In this document: positions 1 through 8,414 of the stretch, piece by piece
Layout: each line of letters opens with the position of its first letter
Position numbering within the stretch: position 1 is the stretch's first letter
DNA from: an uncultured Clostridia bacterium
Lineage (GTDB): Bacteria; Bacillota_A; Clostridia; TANB77; CAG-508
Reading direction: 5' to 3'
Assembly: GCA_947624715.1 (NCBI GenBank)
Contig: CANQLO010000026.1
Coordinates: 1 to 28,001, forward strand
Length of the DNA: 28,001 bases
Made by a program: the position numbers and the translations under genes
Notes under the pieces: generated by a model
Seen by the model: only the letters and a program-made list of their open reading frames with translations
What the model was told of the DNA's origin: nothing
The model's database searches: none

Positions 1-119
1 AAAGAAGAGAAAAAACTATTATTAAGCCCTTTCCCTCCTTTCATTAAGAAGGTAGCTAGTTGATAGCCACCCCCCCCCCGTGTAAACTCTTTGTAAACTA
101 TTTTCATTTTAAACATCAT
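1..119 (-). CDS. Small ORF with an internal G10 tract, cut by the window edge
   Basis: Unrecognised reading frame that opens just after the tail/baseplate gene and stays open to base 1 (about 39 codons visible). An AAGGAAGG ribosome binding site lies immediately before two consecutive ATG codons (119-117 and 116-114); a third ATG is at 107-105. Near codon 14 the frame enters a run of ten G (minus strand) and encodes Arg followed by four Gly. With nine G the frame would stop within about four codons (TAG), and with eleven G it would stop after about 19 codons (TAA), so only this tract length keeps it open. By position it would be a small tail or lysis-module gene, but nothing in the residues shows that. 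It could also be a non-coding leader of the next gene, because AAAGGAGGG at 41-33 looks like another ribosome binding site. Confidence 0.35.
   Translation of the reverse strand, partial: MMFKMKIVYKEFTRGGGGYQLATFLMKGGKGLNNSFFSS
70..79. repeat. C10/G10 homopolymer tract
   Basis: Ten consecutive C on the plus strand (G on the minus strand) in otherwise very AT-rich DNA. It lies early in the edge ORF. Tracts like this are known contingency loci that change length by slipped-strand mispairing. Confidence 0.9.
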
Positions 120-128
120 TCCTTCCTT

Positions 129-836
129 TTAAACTGATTTATTTATTGCTTCTTGTAACTCTTCGTCTGTACATTCTCCAATAACTACCATATTTTCCTT
201 TATAGTATTTATTTGAGCTTGTAAATTACCAGCTACATCTCCTGATAATTCTGTATTTAAATCTTTAAACCATGCATCAAACTTTTCTTTCAATTCTTTT
301 TTTGCCTCTTCGAAATATGCATCATATTGAGAGAATATATCTGTTGTATCTATTTGTTTTACTGCTCCAGCAACAATACCACATAATGTACTATTTTGCC
401 TTGTATCTTTAATCATATTTTGCGTTATTTCTGATGTTCCTGCTGGAATTGTAATTTGTGCAAGAACTAAATCATAAATAACATTAGTTCTTTGATAAGA
501 AGGTGCTATAGGGCTTGATGAAGGATTACCTTCTACAACCATTAAACCAATGGTCCTATTTTCTAAATCAAGCCTTAATATAACATTATCAATTCTAGTA
601 AAATTACCATTTCCAACAGAACAGGTTAAAACAAAATCATCGGTATTACAGTAACCATAACCGTTAATATTTGCATCTCCTGAACTTACAATGATATTCA
701 TTCCTGTATTTTTTTTCACTGCTAATCCATTGTTAAAAATACCATTAGTAAAATATTTTTTAAAGAAGAGAGCAAAATCTTCTGCGTCATAGACTCTGTC
801 CGAATTTATCGAATTGAAAAAACCAAATTTTTCCAT
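129..836 (-). CDS. Tail/baseplate structural protein (receptor-binding module candidate)
   Basis: 235 residues, start ATG behind AAAGGAG. The N-terminus (FFNSINSDRVYDAEDF) and the following beta-rich 150 residues resemble the small baseplate/structural proteins that follow the tail-associated protein in many Firmicutes siphophages and act in host attachment or as a fibre adaptor. The C-terminal third (about 165-235) is charged and helical with a coiled-coil look, fitting a trimerisation stalk. It lies 17 bases downstream of the Gp37-like tail gene, at the end of the structural operon. The family assignment comes from N-terminal pattern and position, so the exact role is inferred. Confidence 0.6.
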   Translation of the reverse strand: MEKFGFFNSINSDRVYDAEDFALFFKKYFTNGIFNNGLAVKKNTGMNIIVSSGDANINGYGYCNTDDFVLTCSVGNGNFTRIDNVILRLDLENRTIGLMVVEGNPSSSPIAPSYQRTNVIYDLVLAQITIPAGTSEITQNMIKDTRQNSTLCGIVAGAVKQIDTTDIFSQYDAYFEEAKKELKEKFDAWFKDLNTELSGDVAGNLQAQINTIKENMVVIGECTDEELQEAINKSV

Positions 837-853
837 AAATATCTCCTTTCTTT

Positions 854-2854
854 CTAATCATCTTCAAATTTTTCTGGAAGAGGTGTACCTGTTACTAAAG
901 AAACTGTTTTAATACCATCTTCAATTACCTCTTCTACTTCTACAATTCTTGCTGTTGTATTATAATTCCACTTAGGCTTTGAAATATCTACAATATCACC
1001 CAAATCGAATTTATCTTTATAATCATTTGCATTTATTGAAAAAGAAAAAGCATTAGATTCTGATGCCAATGCATTTTTTCCATCTTGAATTAAAGAATTT
1101 TTATAAACGGTTTCATTTACATCTTTATTACTTTGATTTTTAGCATCTAAAAATTTTTCATATAAATCAAACCCTGTTGCTTTATCATTATTAACCTCTA
1201 CTGTTATTCTATCCGATCCTTCTCCTGATCCTCCAACTAAAACATAATTAACTTTAGTTGAATTACTATTTATCAGTGTAGCATTATCAATATTATATTC
1301 ATCATCGGAAAAGGCATATTTTTCATTTACATTTTGCTTACTTGTTCTGTCCAAGCCTCTATAATTTTCAAAAATGAAAACCTTATTTTCAATATTTGGA
1401 ACAACACGAAACGCTACATTAGAATACTTTGATAATTTAATTAAATAATCATACACATTTTTGTATGTGCATTGAAATGTAATTGTACCACTGTTAAATG
1501 TAGTTTCTTCAATTTCAAATTTTGGAAATGGCGTCATTTGATTCAATAAAGCCTTCATACCATCAACAACAGTACCAGAAAAATTAATTGTTGATTTGAC
1601 TATTCTTCTTTCCAAAATACTAGATAAGAATCTTCCTACAATCGTAAAATCTTCATCTGTTCCATCATCATCTAACTTAATAGTTTCAATAATCCCTGTT
1701 TCTGTATAATTATCTCGCATGATGAGATAATCTTTCTTAATTAAATTAACCATATCAGAATCTGTTAATACAATTTCAAATTCTCCTGCTTCAAAATATT
1801 TTCTTCTCCATCTAAGTGATTTAAAACTATCAATAATTCCAATAAAATTAAAATTAAGATCATAAATATATAAAACTTCTGCATCTGTTTCAGTTGAAAC
1901 AATATCTCTTGAAATTTCTATTTTTCTAATACATCCAGTATAATCTGCTGACCACCAATTTCCAACAGTAATAAACATTTGTTTTTCTTGACTAAAAGCC
2001 ATTCCATAATCATATCCAGCATCTACTTTGTACAAATATTGAAAATTAGTACCATCTAAAGAATATGCAGCAGCCGCTGGAGACATCATAATCATATAAA
2101 TTCCATTTCCATATTCTACCTTTTGTCCTTCCACATCATTTTCTTTAAAAACTCTTGTCCATTTAGTTCCATTTGATGAAAATAAAGTGATTTTATTAGC
2201 TGCAATTGCAACCATACCATTTGGTCCTGCAGTAATAGAAATTATATCTTCTGATATTCCAGAATTACATTTTATCCATTTTCTTAAATCTGTTGATCTT
2301 GCTATATATCCATCTGTACCCACTACATAATAATATCCTTTATAATAAGTAATATCATAAAAAGCAACAGTATCAGAAGTTGTTTGATTAGACCATGTTT
2401 TTCCATTTGTTGAAGTTAATATATGACCTTCATAATGCAAAAATTGTCCTGTATTTAAAGAGGTCCATATGGTCCAAGTACATATAATAAATTTTCCATT
2501 TATAAATTTTATATAAATGCTTGCTCGAACATTTAAGATATTATAAATGGAAACTAATGTCCAATTTTCTGCATTTGAACTAACATATAAATTTTTTGAA
2601 TTGATAACTGCCACATAAACTCCATTGCCATAAGCAATTTTAGGAGTTTGTATATTTTCTCCTTCGGGTTCCTTATAAATAACTTTATCAGTAAATGTTT
2701 TTAAATCTGGAGTAGTACATATATGATATGTTCTATCAAACGTTTCTGTTTTTTCATTCATACCAAGTCCTGTAATAATCCACATCCCATTTGCATAAAT
2801 AACATCACGAAAACAAACATTTTTAACTGTATTAAATACATTTATATATTTCAT
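854..2854 (-). CDS. Tail protein: N-terminal seven-blade beta-propeller fused to Siphovirus Gp37-like domain
   Basis: 666 residues with two parts. Residues 1 to about 318 hold seven repeats of 35-50 residues, beginning near 18, 72, 113, 166, 206, 245 and 284. Each has a G-N-G/N-G-x-(Y/W/F) turn followed by hydrophobic strands and often an S-x-(N/D)G-x-x-W hairpin, the look of a sialidase/WD-like propeller. Residues about 327-666 match the ReqiPepy6 Gp37-like phage tail family, starting with the typical YIYDLNF..GIID segment and an FEAGEFEI element. That domain usually starts the protein; here it does not, and no internal start codon or ribosome binding site sits near residue 327, so this is a real fusion. 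The gene starts two bases after Dit ends. It probably forms the tail tip hub, with the propeller as a likely surface-glycan or cell-wall binding module (inferred). Confidence 0.8.
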   Translation of the reverse strand: MKYINVFNTVKNVCFRDVIYANGMWIITGLGMNEKTETFDRTYHICTTPDLKTFTDKVIYKEPEGENIQTPKIAYGNGVYVAVINSKNLYVSSNAENWTLVSIYNILNVRASIYIKFINGKFIICTWTIWTSLNTGQFLHYEGHILTSTNGKTWSNQTTSDTVAFYDITYYKGYYYVVGTDGYIARSTDLRKWIKCNSGISEDIISITAGPNGMVAIAANKITLFSSNGTKWTRVFKENDVEGQKVEYGNGIYMIMMSPAAAAYSLDGTNFQYLYKVDAGYDYGMAFSQEKQMFITVGNWWSADYTGCIRKIEISRDIVSTETDAEVLYIYDLNFNFIGIIDSFKSLRWRRKYFEAGEFEIVLTDSDMVNLIKKDYLIMRDNYTETGIIETIKLDDDGTDEDFTIVGRFLSSILERRIVKSTINFSGTVVDGMKALLNQMTPFPKFEIEETTFNSGTITFQCTYKNVYDYLIKLSKYSNVAFRVVPNIENKVFIFENYRGLDRTSKQNVNEKYAFSDDEYNIDNATLINSNSTKVNYVLVGGSGEGSDRITVEVNNDKATGFDLYEKFLDAKNQSNKDVNETVYKNSLIQDGKNALASESNAFSFSINANDYKDKFDLGDIVDISKPKWNYNTTARIVEVEEVIEDGIKTVSLVTGTPLPEKFEDD

Positions 2855-2856
2855 AT

Positions 2857-3723
2857 TTACACAGCCTCATAGTGATTATAATAATATAATTCTACCATTA
2901 ATTTGTCTAATCCACTATCTGCATCCATTTTAAAAATATTTGTACCATGATGTATCTGTAAAAATTTCGAACCAAAAACCAAAGTATTATTTTTTCTAAC
3001 TGTCTCATTATCAATTGTTACATATATATTTTTTTGATTAATATATGTAGTTATTTCAATATAATCACCATTTTTTAAACTTTGATTAAGTTTTAATGAT
3101 TCCCCTGTTGTAACATTATTAATGGAAGGATTAACAACATTACCTTCTGCTCGAAAAATAATTCTCATACCAATTTCAATATTAGATAAATTTACAATCG
3201 TTGCTAATAAAGATAGAGACTTACTACCAAATTCAATACCAATTCCATCTGGAATAATTAATGGGAATGTTAATAACTTATTCCAATTAGAAAGTTGAAC
3301 TAAGGTTTCTTCGGCATCCGTAAAATATGGACTTGGACATAATAAATCGATTTGAAAACTATCAAATCCGAATTTATCAACTGTTTTTACGCTTTCTACT
3401 TGGTAATCGATTTTTCTGACAATATCTTCTTCATAATAATACAATGTACCACTTTCTTTTAGTGGAAAAGCCTTATAAAGAATGTCTCTTTGTGGTGTTC
3501 TATCTTCAAGCCTACTTCTAAAATGACCTGTAATTGTGATAGGACGATCATTAATAGATGTACCTACGTATTTACTTCCAACACCAAATGCGCTCTTTAC
3601 TGTTGCAACCTTTCCACTAATTTCATGAATACCCGTTATTTCTTCTAAAAAGAAAGGAAAACTTTGTGCAAATTCAATAATATATCCATTTGATGATTTA
3701 CATATTATCTTTTTCTTTTTCAT
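2857..3723 (-). CDS. Distal tail protein (Dit, Sipho_tail family)
   Basis: 288 residues. The N-terminal 130 residues follow the Dit pattern: an early beta segment, a GVGSKYVGTSINDRPITITG stretch close to the family signature, an R-D-x-L-Y-K-A helix (near residue 80) and a conserved LLCPSPYF motif (about 125-132) before the C-terminal galectin-like domain. Dit forms the hexameric ring joining the tail tube to the tip. The start ATG overlaps the stop of the tape measure gene (ATGA, 4 bp), indicating translational coupling. The order tape measure, Dit, Gp37-like protein is standard for siphophages of Gram-positive hosts. Confidence 0.85.
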   Translation of the reverse strand: MKKKKIICKSSNGYIIEFAQSFPFFLEEITGIHEISGKVATVKSAFGVGSKYVGTSINDRPITITGHFRSRLEDRTPQRDILYKAFPLKESGTLYYYEEDIVRKIDYQVESVKTVDKFGFDSFQIDLLCPSPYFTDAEETLVQLSNWNKLLTFPLIIPDGIGIEFGSKSLSLLATIVNLSNIEIGMRIIFRAEGNVVNPSINNVTTGESLKLNQSLKNGDYIEITTYINQKNIYVTIDNETVRKNNTLVFGSKFLQIHHGTNIFKMDADSGLDKLMVELYYYNHYEAV

Positions 3724-6239
3724 GCCGTTCTCCTTCCTTTATTTAATAAATACCATTGAACTTGTGACCTCATTTGTTTTGCGTTATCTGCTGGAGAAAT
3801 ATACTTAGAATTATTGTTGATGTTTACAACAAATTGATTAGAATTTTGCCCTTGTAAATTTTGTCTATTGTTATCAATATTATTCATACTTGAATTGTTT
3901 AGAGATGTATTGATTCCAATATCAAAATCAGTTGGAATCGCATTGGTCATTCGTTTGTTTACGTTACTCATTTCGGAAACAAATCCTTCTCCTAGTCCAA
4001 GTGCTAAATTTGTTCCAATTTCATTTTTGAATACGGTTGATGGAGAATGAATACCAAAGAATGACTTTATACCATCTAAAACTGATTTACCAAAACCTTT
4101 GATTTTGTCTAAAACCCAGTCTTTTGCATTATTGATACCATTCCACAAACCTTGAACTATATTTCTTCCAACATCGAGCATTCCAGAAATAGAATTTGAA
4201 ATTCCATCTTTCACTTTTCCAAGCAATTCGCCACCTAAACCGATCATTTGACCATAATAATTAACAAATCCTTTTACTAAAGATGCTATAATTTCTGGTA
4301 TTTTTGAAATCAATTGAGGAATTGCTTGAATTAAACCAACAGCAAGTTTTATTGTTAATTCTGTTCCTGCCATAATCAATTTTGGCAGATTATTTGTAAT
4401 TGCTGTAATCAATTTATCTATAATTTCGGGTATTCGATCAATTAATTTTGGAAGAGCGTTAATTAAGCCATCTGCTAATCCCATAATAAGTTGAATTCCA
4501 GCATCAATTATAAGATCAATATTATCTAATAGTGCATCAACCATAGAAATCAATCCATCTATTATTTGTGGTATCAAAGTTGGTAATTGTTCTCCTATCC
4601 CTTGAGCCAAAGATACTATTAATTGAATACCCATTTCCATTAATTGAGGTAAATTTTCAATTAAGGCATTAGTAATAGCTGTAATTATTTGAAGAACAGC
4701 TTCCATTATTGTTGGCAAATTTTGTTGGATTCCAGAAATTAAATTATTTAAAATACCAACACCTGTTTCTAAAAATCGAGGTAAATATTCTACGATTTTA
4801 TTCAATAATTGAGGCAATACATTTATAATACTGCTTGATACTTGATCAACAGCTGGTAAGATGTTATCTGCCACAGTTAAAACACTATCTACTAAATTAT
4901 TAACTAAACCTCCTATGTCTGCATTTCCATTAACTAAACCAGTCAAAAAATTTCCCCAAGCAGATTTCATCGAACTAATTGAGCCTGTTATTGATGTCTT
5001 TGCTTCTTCCATAGTTGTTCCTGTTATACCCATTTCATCTTGGATAATTCCTATTGCCTCTGTAATATCGGCAAAACTATCAATAGATAAATCTGCCATT
5101 TCTCCATTGACTTCTTTGACTTTATTTGCATCTGCAATTAGGCGTTCCATTTCAGTTTTGGTTCCACCATATCCGAGTTTTAGGTTGTCTAACATCGTAT
5201 AATTTTGTTTAGCAAAACCTTGATAGGCACTTTGAATCATTGATATATCAGTACCCATTTTGTTGGCATTGTCTGCCATATCAATAATTGCATTATCGGC
5301 ATATTCTGCTGCCATTGCAGTATCTCCATTTAAACTTTGTAATAAAGAAGAACTGAATGATGTTATTGTTTCCATATATTCGTTTGCTGATAAGCCTGCT
5401 GTTTTATAAGCAACATTTGCAAGAGCTTCAACATCTGCTGCATTATCTTTAAATAAAGTTTTTACACCACCCGATAATTGTTCATAATCTGCATAACTAT
5501 CTACGGCTGATTTACCAACATCAATCAAAGCAGAACCTACACTTTTTATTGCATTTGCCATTCCTTTGATTCCTGATATAATTCCTTCACTAATCAAGTT
5601 ACCTTTAATAATATCAGCTAATTTTAATGAACTATCTGATGCCTTATCTTCTGCTTTTGAAAATTCTTCTATTGATTTCGCATTTTCTTCTGTTGTATCT
5701 CCATATTTATCCAAATTTTTTTGATTGTTTTTTATTTCTGTTGATAAATTAGAACATTCTGTTTTAGCATTATTCATTTTAGTGGTATATTCATTAATTT
5801 TGCGATTATTAGCATCATAAGAATTTTGTGTTTTTGTTAATTCATCCTCTAAACTTTTAATCACTTTTTCTTGCTTTGATATTTCCTCTGTAGATGTTGA
5901 AGTACTATTTTTCATAGTATCTAATTTCTGTTTTTCATCTTCCAAAGATTTATTTAATTCATCAATCTTATTTTTGTTTTTTGTTTGTTGTTCTGTAAAA
6001 TCTTTTATTGCATTTGCACATACTTTAACAATTTCTTGTTCTTGCTTTAATTTATTGGATAATGATTCATTTACTGTTCTTAAATCTCCAACTTTATTTC
6101 CATTATTCGTAAATTCTGTTGTTGCAAGTTTCAATTGACTACTTACACTTTTTAATTCACTTGTAATGTTTTTCAAAGCATTTCTGTATTCATTTTCTCC
6201 TGTTAATTTAATTGTTCCACCAAAACTTGAGCCAGCCAT
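3720..6239 (-). CDS. Tail length tape measure protein
   Basis: 839 residues. Residues about 30-200 are a long charged coiled coil. Residues about 250-400 match the conserved tape-measure region with GGVKTLF, EYMETI and IDMADNANKMG elements. Residues about 440-690 are hydrophobic and made of imperfect repeats of roughly 36-40 residues built on LP-x-LI-x-x-IPEII-x-x-L. The C-terminal segment has the family-typical GLWNGI and FFGIHSPS motifs. The protein sets tail length and travels in the tube lumen. The start follows AAAGGAGGTAAAGT, 16 bases after the GT reading frame stops. Plus-strand open frames inside it are shadows of its codons. Confidence 0.93.
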   Translation of the reverse strand: MAGSSFGGTIKLTGENEYRNALKNITSELKSVSSQLKLATTEFTNNGNKVGDLRTVNESLSNKLKQEQEIVKVCANAIKDFTEQQTKNKNKIDELNKSLEDEKQKLDTMKNSTSTSTEEISKQEKVIKSLEDELTKTQNSYDANNRKINEYTTKMNNAKTECSNLSTEIKNNQKNLDKYGDTTEENAKSIEEFSKAEDKASDSSLKLADIIKGNLISEGIISGIKGMANAIKSVGSALIDVGKSAVDSYADYEQLSGGVKTLFKDNAADVEALANVAYKTAGLSANEYMETITSFSSSLLQSLNGDTAMAAEYADNAIIDMADNANKMGTDISMIQSAYQGFAKQNYTMLDNLKLGYGGTKTEMERLIADANKVKEVNGEMADLSIDSFADITEAIGIIQDEMGITGTTMEEAKTSITGSISSMKSAWGNFLTGLVNGNADIGGLVNNLVDSVLTVADNILPAVDQVSSSIINVLPQLLNKIVEYLPRFLETGVGILNNLISGIQQNLPTIMEAVLQIITAITNALIENLPQLMEMGIQLIVSLAQGIGEQLPTLIPQIIDGLISMVDALLDNIDLIIDAGIQLIMGLADGLINALPKLIDRIPEIIDKLITAITNNLPKLIMAGTELTIKLAVGLIQAIPQLISKIPEIIASLVKGFVNYYGQMIGLGGELLGKVKDGISNSISGMLDVGRNIVQGLWNGINNAKDWVLDKIKGFGKSVLDGIKSFFGIHSPSTVFKNEIGTNLALGLGEGFVSEMSNVNKRMTNAIPTDFDIGINTSLNNSSMNNIDNNRQNLQGQNSNQFVVNINNNSKYISPADNAKQMRSQVQWYLLNKGRRTA

Positions 6240-6255
6240 ACTTTACCTCCTTTCC

Positions 6256-6836
6256 CTAATCAGGCAAAAATTCGCCATCATGTGCTTGCATTTCGTCTAT
6301 TTCTGCATAAGATCTTCCACTCAATTTGAAATCATAGTGATTTTTAAAATGGGTATATAACTTACAAAATTTCCAATACGTCATTCTGCCTATTTCTTTA
6401 TCAGAATAATTAAGCAATGTATGACCTACAAAATAAAACCACGAGAAATCAATTTCATCATCAAATTCCTCGTGGATTACACGTTTTTTTCATCTTCTGT
6501 TTCTGTTGATTCTTTTGATAAGCTCATAATACTATTAACAATTGCTTGAAATCCTACTTCTGTAATAATTCTTCCAACCTGTTTATCATTAAGTAGAGCT
6601 TCTTTTTTATCATCATCAACTTTATCGTTTTGCATATCAATGGCTTCATTGATCATCATAAGTAAACCATCTTTTAACTCTTTAATTTTTGGTTCAGAAC
6701 TGATTCCATTTTCAACAATATTTCCCCATTCAGTAATCGAACCATATTTTTCTTGCATTTCTTCCATTACATTAAAATTAAAACAAATAGGATATCTCTT
6801 TTCTTTTGTTTCAATAAATCCAATTTTATCTTTCAT
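6256..6836 (-). CDS. Tail assembly chaperone, frameshifted long form (gpGT-like)
   Basis: Reading gpG to Asn118 and slipping -1 on A-AAA-AAC (6489-6483) opens a further 75 codons ending in TAG at 6258-6256, giving about 193 residues. The extra segment begins RVIHEEFDDEIDF and ends GEFLPD. It has no start codon or ribosome binding site of its own close to its beginning, and it fills exactly the gap before the tape measure gene. In lambda-like phages GT binds both the tape measure and the tail tube protein during assembly, and the G:GT ratio matters. Confidence 0.85.
6439..6489 (-). promoter_or_regulatory. -1 programmed frameshift signal: slippery A-AAA-AAC plus hairpin
   Basis: The heptamer A-AAA-AAC is in the correct zero frame. 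Seven bases later (a spacer containing the TAA stop) a stem CCACGAG (6475-6469) pairs perfectly with CTCGTGG (6445-6439). Inside the 23-nt loop a second AATTT/AAATT pairing can form. Slippery site, spacer and stem fit the classical bacterial -1 signal. Confidence 0.88.
6477..6836 (-). CDS. Tail assembly chaperone, short form (gpG-like)
   Basis: 119 residues, acidic, no signal peptide. It lies between the major tail protein region and the tape measure gene, the invariant position of the G chaperone of siphophages, and its end carries a -1 frameshift signal. Start ATG behind TAGGAGG. A strong terminator hairpin lies directly upstream, so it is probably transcribed at a lower level than the major tail protein. 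Sequence similarity in this family is weak; the call rests mainly on position and the frameshift site. Confidence 0.82.
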   Translation of the reverse strand: MKDKIGFIETKEKRYPICFNFNVMEEMQEKYGSITEWGNIVENGISSEPKIKELKDGLLMMINEAIDMQNDKVDDDKKEALLNDKQVGRIITEVGFQAIVNSIMSLSKESTETEDEKNV

Positions 6837-6850
6837 TTTCTTTTCCTCCT

Positions 6851-6889
6851 AAAAAATAAGAGACAGAAAACCTTTTAATTTTCTGTCTC
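6851..6889 (-). terminator. Intrinsic terminator upstream of the tail chaperone gene
   Basis: On the minus strand GAGACAGAAAA (6889-6879) pairs perfectly with TTTTCTGTCTC (6870-6860) around an 8-nt loop and is followed by TTATTTTTT. It overlaps the end of the 55-residue gene. It probably lowers expression of chaperones and tape measure relative to the major tail protein. Confidence 0.8.
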
Positions 6890-7042
6890 ATGATTGCTAT
6901 TAGTTTTTTTCGAATCGACAACTTCTACAAAATCTTTTATTTCTTCATATCTTTCTTTCGCAACAGTAAGCTCGCTATTTAATTTATATCTTACTTTCGT
7001 AATCTTATCTACAAAAATACTAATTACTTTAACTTTAATCAT
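6875..7042 (-). CDS. Small protein after the major tail protein
   Basis: 55 residues, basic N-terminus (MIKVKVISIFVDK) and acidic C-terminus. The start at 7042 is chosen because AGGAGGG lies seven bases before it; a longer frame beginning upstream would contain that ribosome binding site. Its stop codon lies in the loop of the following terminator. A small gene of this type often sits between the major tail protein and the tail chaperone in Firmicutes phages. Function unknown. Confidence 0.65.
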   Translation of the reverse strand: MIKVKVISIFVDKITKVRYKLNSELTVAKERYEEIKDFVEVVDSKKTNSNHETEN

Positions 7043-7055
7043 AAATACCCTCCTA

Positions 7056-7634
7056 CTATGCAACTGGTGTTAAGAGTTTATCTAAATATTCTTCTGCTTC
7101 TTGTAGAGATTCAAAAGTTTGATGTTTTTCCCAATCTCCTTCTTTTAAACCATTAAACTCTTTTTCCAAACGCATTACTTTTGCTTCTAATGAAGAGGTA
7201 CTAAATTCAACACTAGATCCTTTTGTTTTGTTATCGCTTGTGATTTTTGTAAATCGAACTCTTGGAAAGAATTCAACTTTATATTTTCTTGCTGAATTAT
7301 ATACCTTTGGAATAATATGTCCATATGCAACTTCTGGACTCATATCATCTTCATTTGAAGTAACCTCTCCTTCTTCTGTAATACTATTTCCTAATACAGT
7401 TGCAACAAACTTATCTTCATCATCTGCTATTGTAATTGTTAAAGTACCATCTATAAAAGAATCGTCATGTTCTGCCAAACTATCATTTGCATATAATTCT
7501 GCATTTGCGTAATTTGCTGCAAATTTTTCATCAACTACCTTTTCGAATTCTGGTACTGTTTCTGCATCTAATGCTTTAAGTTTATCTCCATCATGTAAGT
7601 TATATTTTGCTTTTCTAAATCCTACTCTCGCCAT
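7056..7634 (-). CDS. Major tail (tube) protein
   Basis: 192 residues from the ATG at 7634, which has GAAAGGA upstream; the frame is open further but those codons overlap the preceding gene. The sequence MARVGFRKAKYNLHDGD, the beta-rich middle with a DGTLTITIADDED element and the (S/T)-x-E-V-A-Y-G-H segment near 100-110 fit the phi13-type major tail protein family. It would polymerise as hexameric rings into the tail tube. The C-terminal 30 residues (HQTFESLQEAEEYL) form an acidic helix. Its position before the chaperones supports the call. Confidence 0.8.
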   Translation of the reverse strand: MARVGFRKAKYNLHDGDKLKALDAETVPEFEKVVDEKFAANYANAELYANDSLAEHDDSFIDGTLTITIADDEDKFVATVLGNSITEEGEVTSNEDDMSPEVAYGHIIPKVYNSARKYKVEFFPRVRFTKITSDNKTKGSSVEFSTSSLEAKVMRLEKEFNGLKEGDWEKHQTFESLQEAEEYLDKLLTPVA

Positions 7635-7635
7635 T

Positions 7636-7983
7636 TTAAATATCAATCCTTTCTTTTTCGAATGTGCAGGTTTTTTGGAATAATCCTGTATTTTCATCAA
7701 ACATCTCAGCACTATCCTCAACCCATACCCATTCATTTTTTTTCATTATTTTTTTTATTTCTTTTACTATTTTTAAATAATTTTTATTGCTAAAGATATC
7801 AATATCAACTGTTACAATGCTTGCCAAATCTTCATCATTTCCTATTAATCCAGGTATTTCATCTATAATTGACCATACAATATAAATACTCTCATCTCCC
7901 GTATATTTAATTTGAGAAACAGGAATATTCATATTATCAATTGTTATGCTATCTCCTAAAATAGATTCTAATTCACTATTCAT
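7636..7983 (-). CDS. Tail completion / tail terminator-like protein
   Basis: 115 residues, starting in a TAATGA-type overlap with the preceding gene and ending two bases before the major tail protein start. It has the alternating beta-alpha pattern (VTVDIDIFSN, then an amphipathic KIVKEIKKIMKK helix) and the late aromatic segment seen in tail terminator proteins, which cap the tail tube and join it to the head. The assignment relies on gene order (fourth small gene after the capsid, directly before the major tail protein) as much as on sequence. Confidence 0.62.
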   Translation of the reverse strand: MNSELESILGDSITIDNMNIPVSQIKYTGDESIYIVWSIIDEIPGLIGNDEDLASIVTVDIDIFSNKNYLKIVKEIKKIMKKNEWVWVEDSAEMFDENTGLFQKTCTFEKERIDI

Positions 7984-8414
7984 TATTCATCACCCTTTAT
8001 ATATTTATTTTGTACTTTAAGCATCTCTTCTTCGATTTGAGATTTATTAAATGACTTACGAAAAAAAGGCTTTTTAGCCTCTGTTGGTGTACCATATTCA
8101 CGTGCTAATGCCTTAAGTGGTATCGGTATTCCTTTTGGATACTTTTTACTCATCGTTTGAGAGTCATATCCATAAAATCCTACTTTCGTATTAATTCCAT
8201 CGTCGCTAGGTGTCTTATATACCCTCGTGATTTTTAAACCTTGTTCTAAGGACCTAGTAGTTTTAAATGATTTTTTCATATTAGATATAACATTATTAAA
8301 AACTACTTTTGCACCAACACTTGTCATTTCTCCGAATATATCATCCAGATTATCTTCTAAATAACTAAACTGTTGGATTAAATCATATGGAATCTCACTA
8401 TTGAATTTTGCCAT
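7983..8414 (-). CDS. HK97 gp10-like head-tail protein
   Basis: 143 residues. The N-terminal helix, a G-A-K-V-V-x-N-N segment near 33-40, an S-x-K-T-T-R-S-L-E-Q-G-L-K-I stretch and the C-terminal A-R-E-Y-G-T ... K-P-F-F-R-K-S motif are typical of the HK97 gp10/minor capsid family, which bridges connector and tail. The start follows GAGGCAAGTAA and overlaps the previous gene by 17 bases. Confidence 0.78.
   Translation of the reverse strand: MAKFNSEIPYDLIQQFSYLEDNLDDIFGEMTSVGAKVVFNNVISNMKKSFKTTRSLEQGLKITRVYKTPSDDGINTKVGFYGYDSQTMSKKYPKGIPIPLKALAREYGTPTEAKKPFFRKSFNKSQIEEEMLKVQNKYIKGDE

Noticed and set aside
4861..5202. Plus-strand open frame inside the tape measure gene
   Set aside because: Mirror of the tape measure codons, without ribosome binding site or recognisable domain; the same holds for the other plus-strand frames within minus-strand genes.
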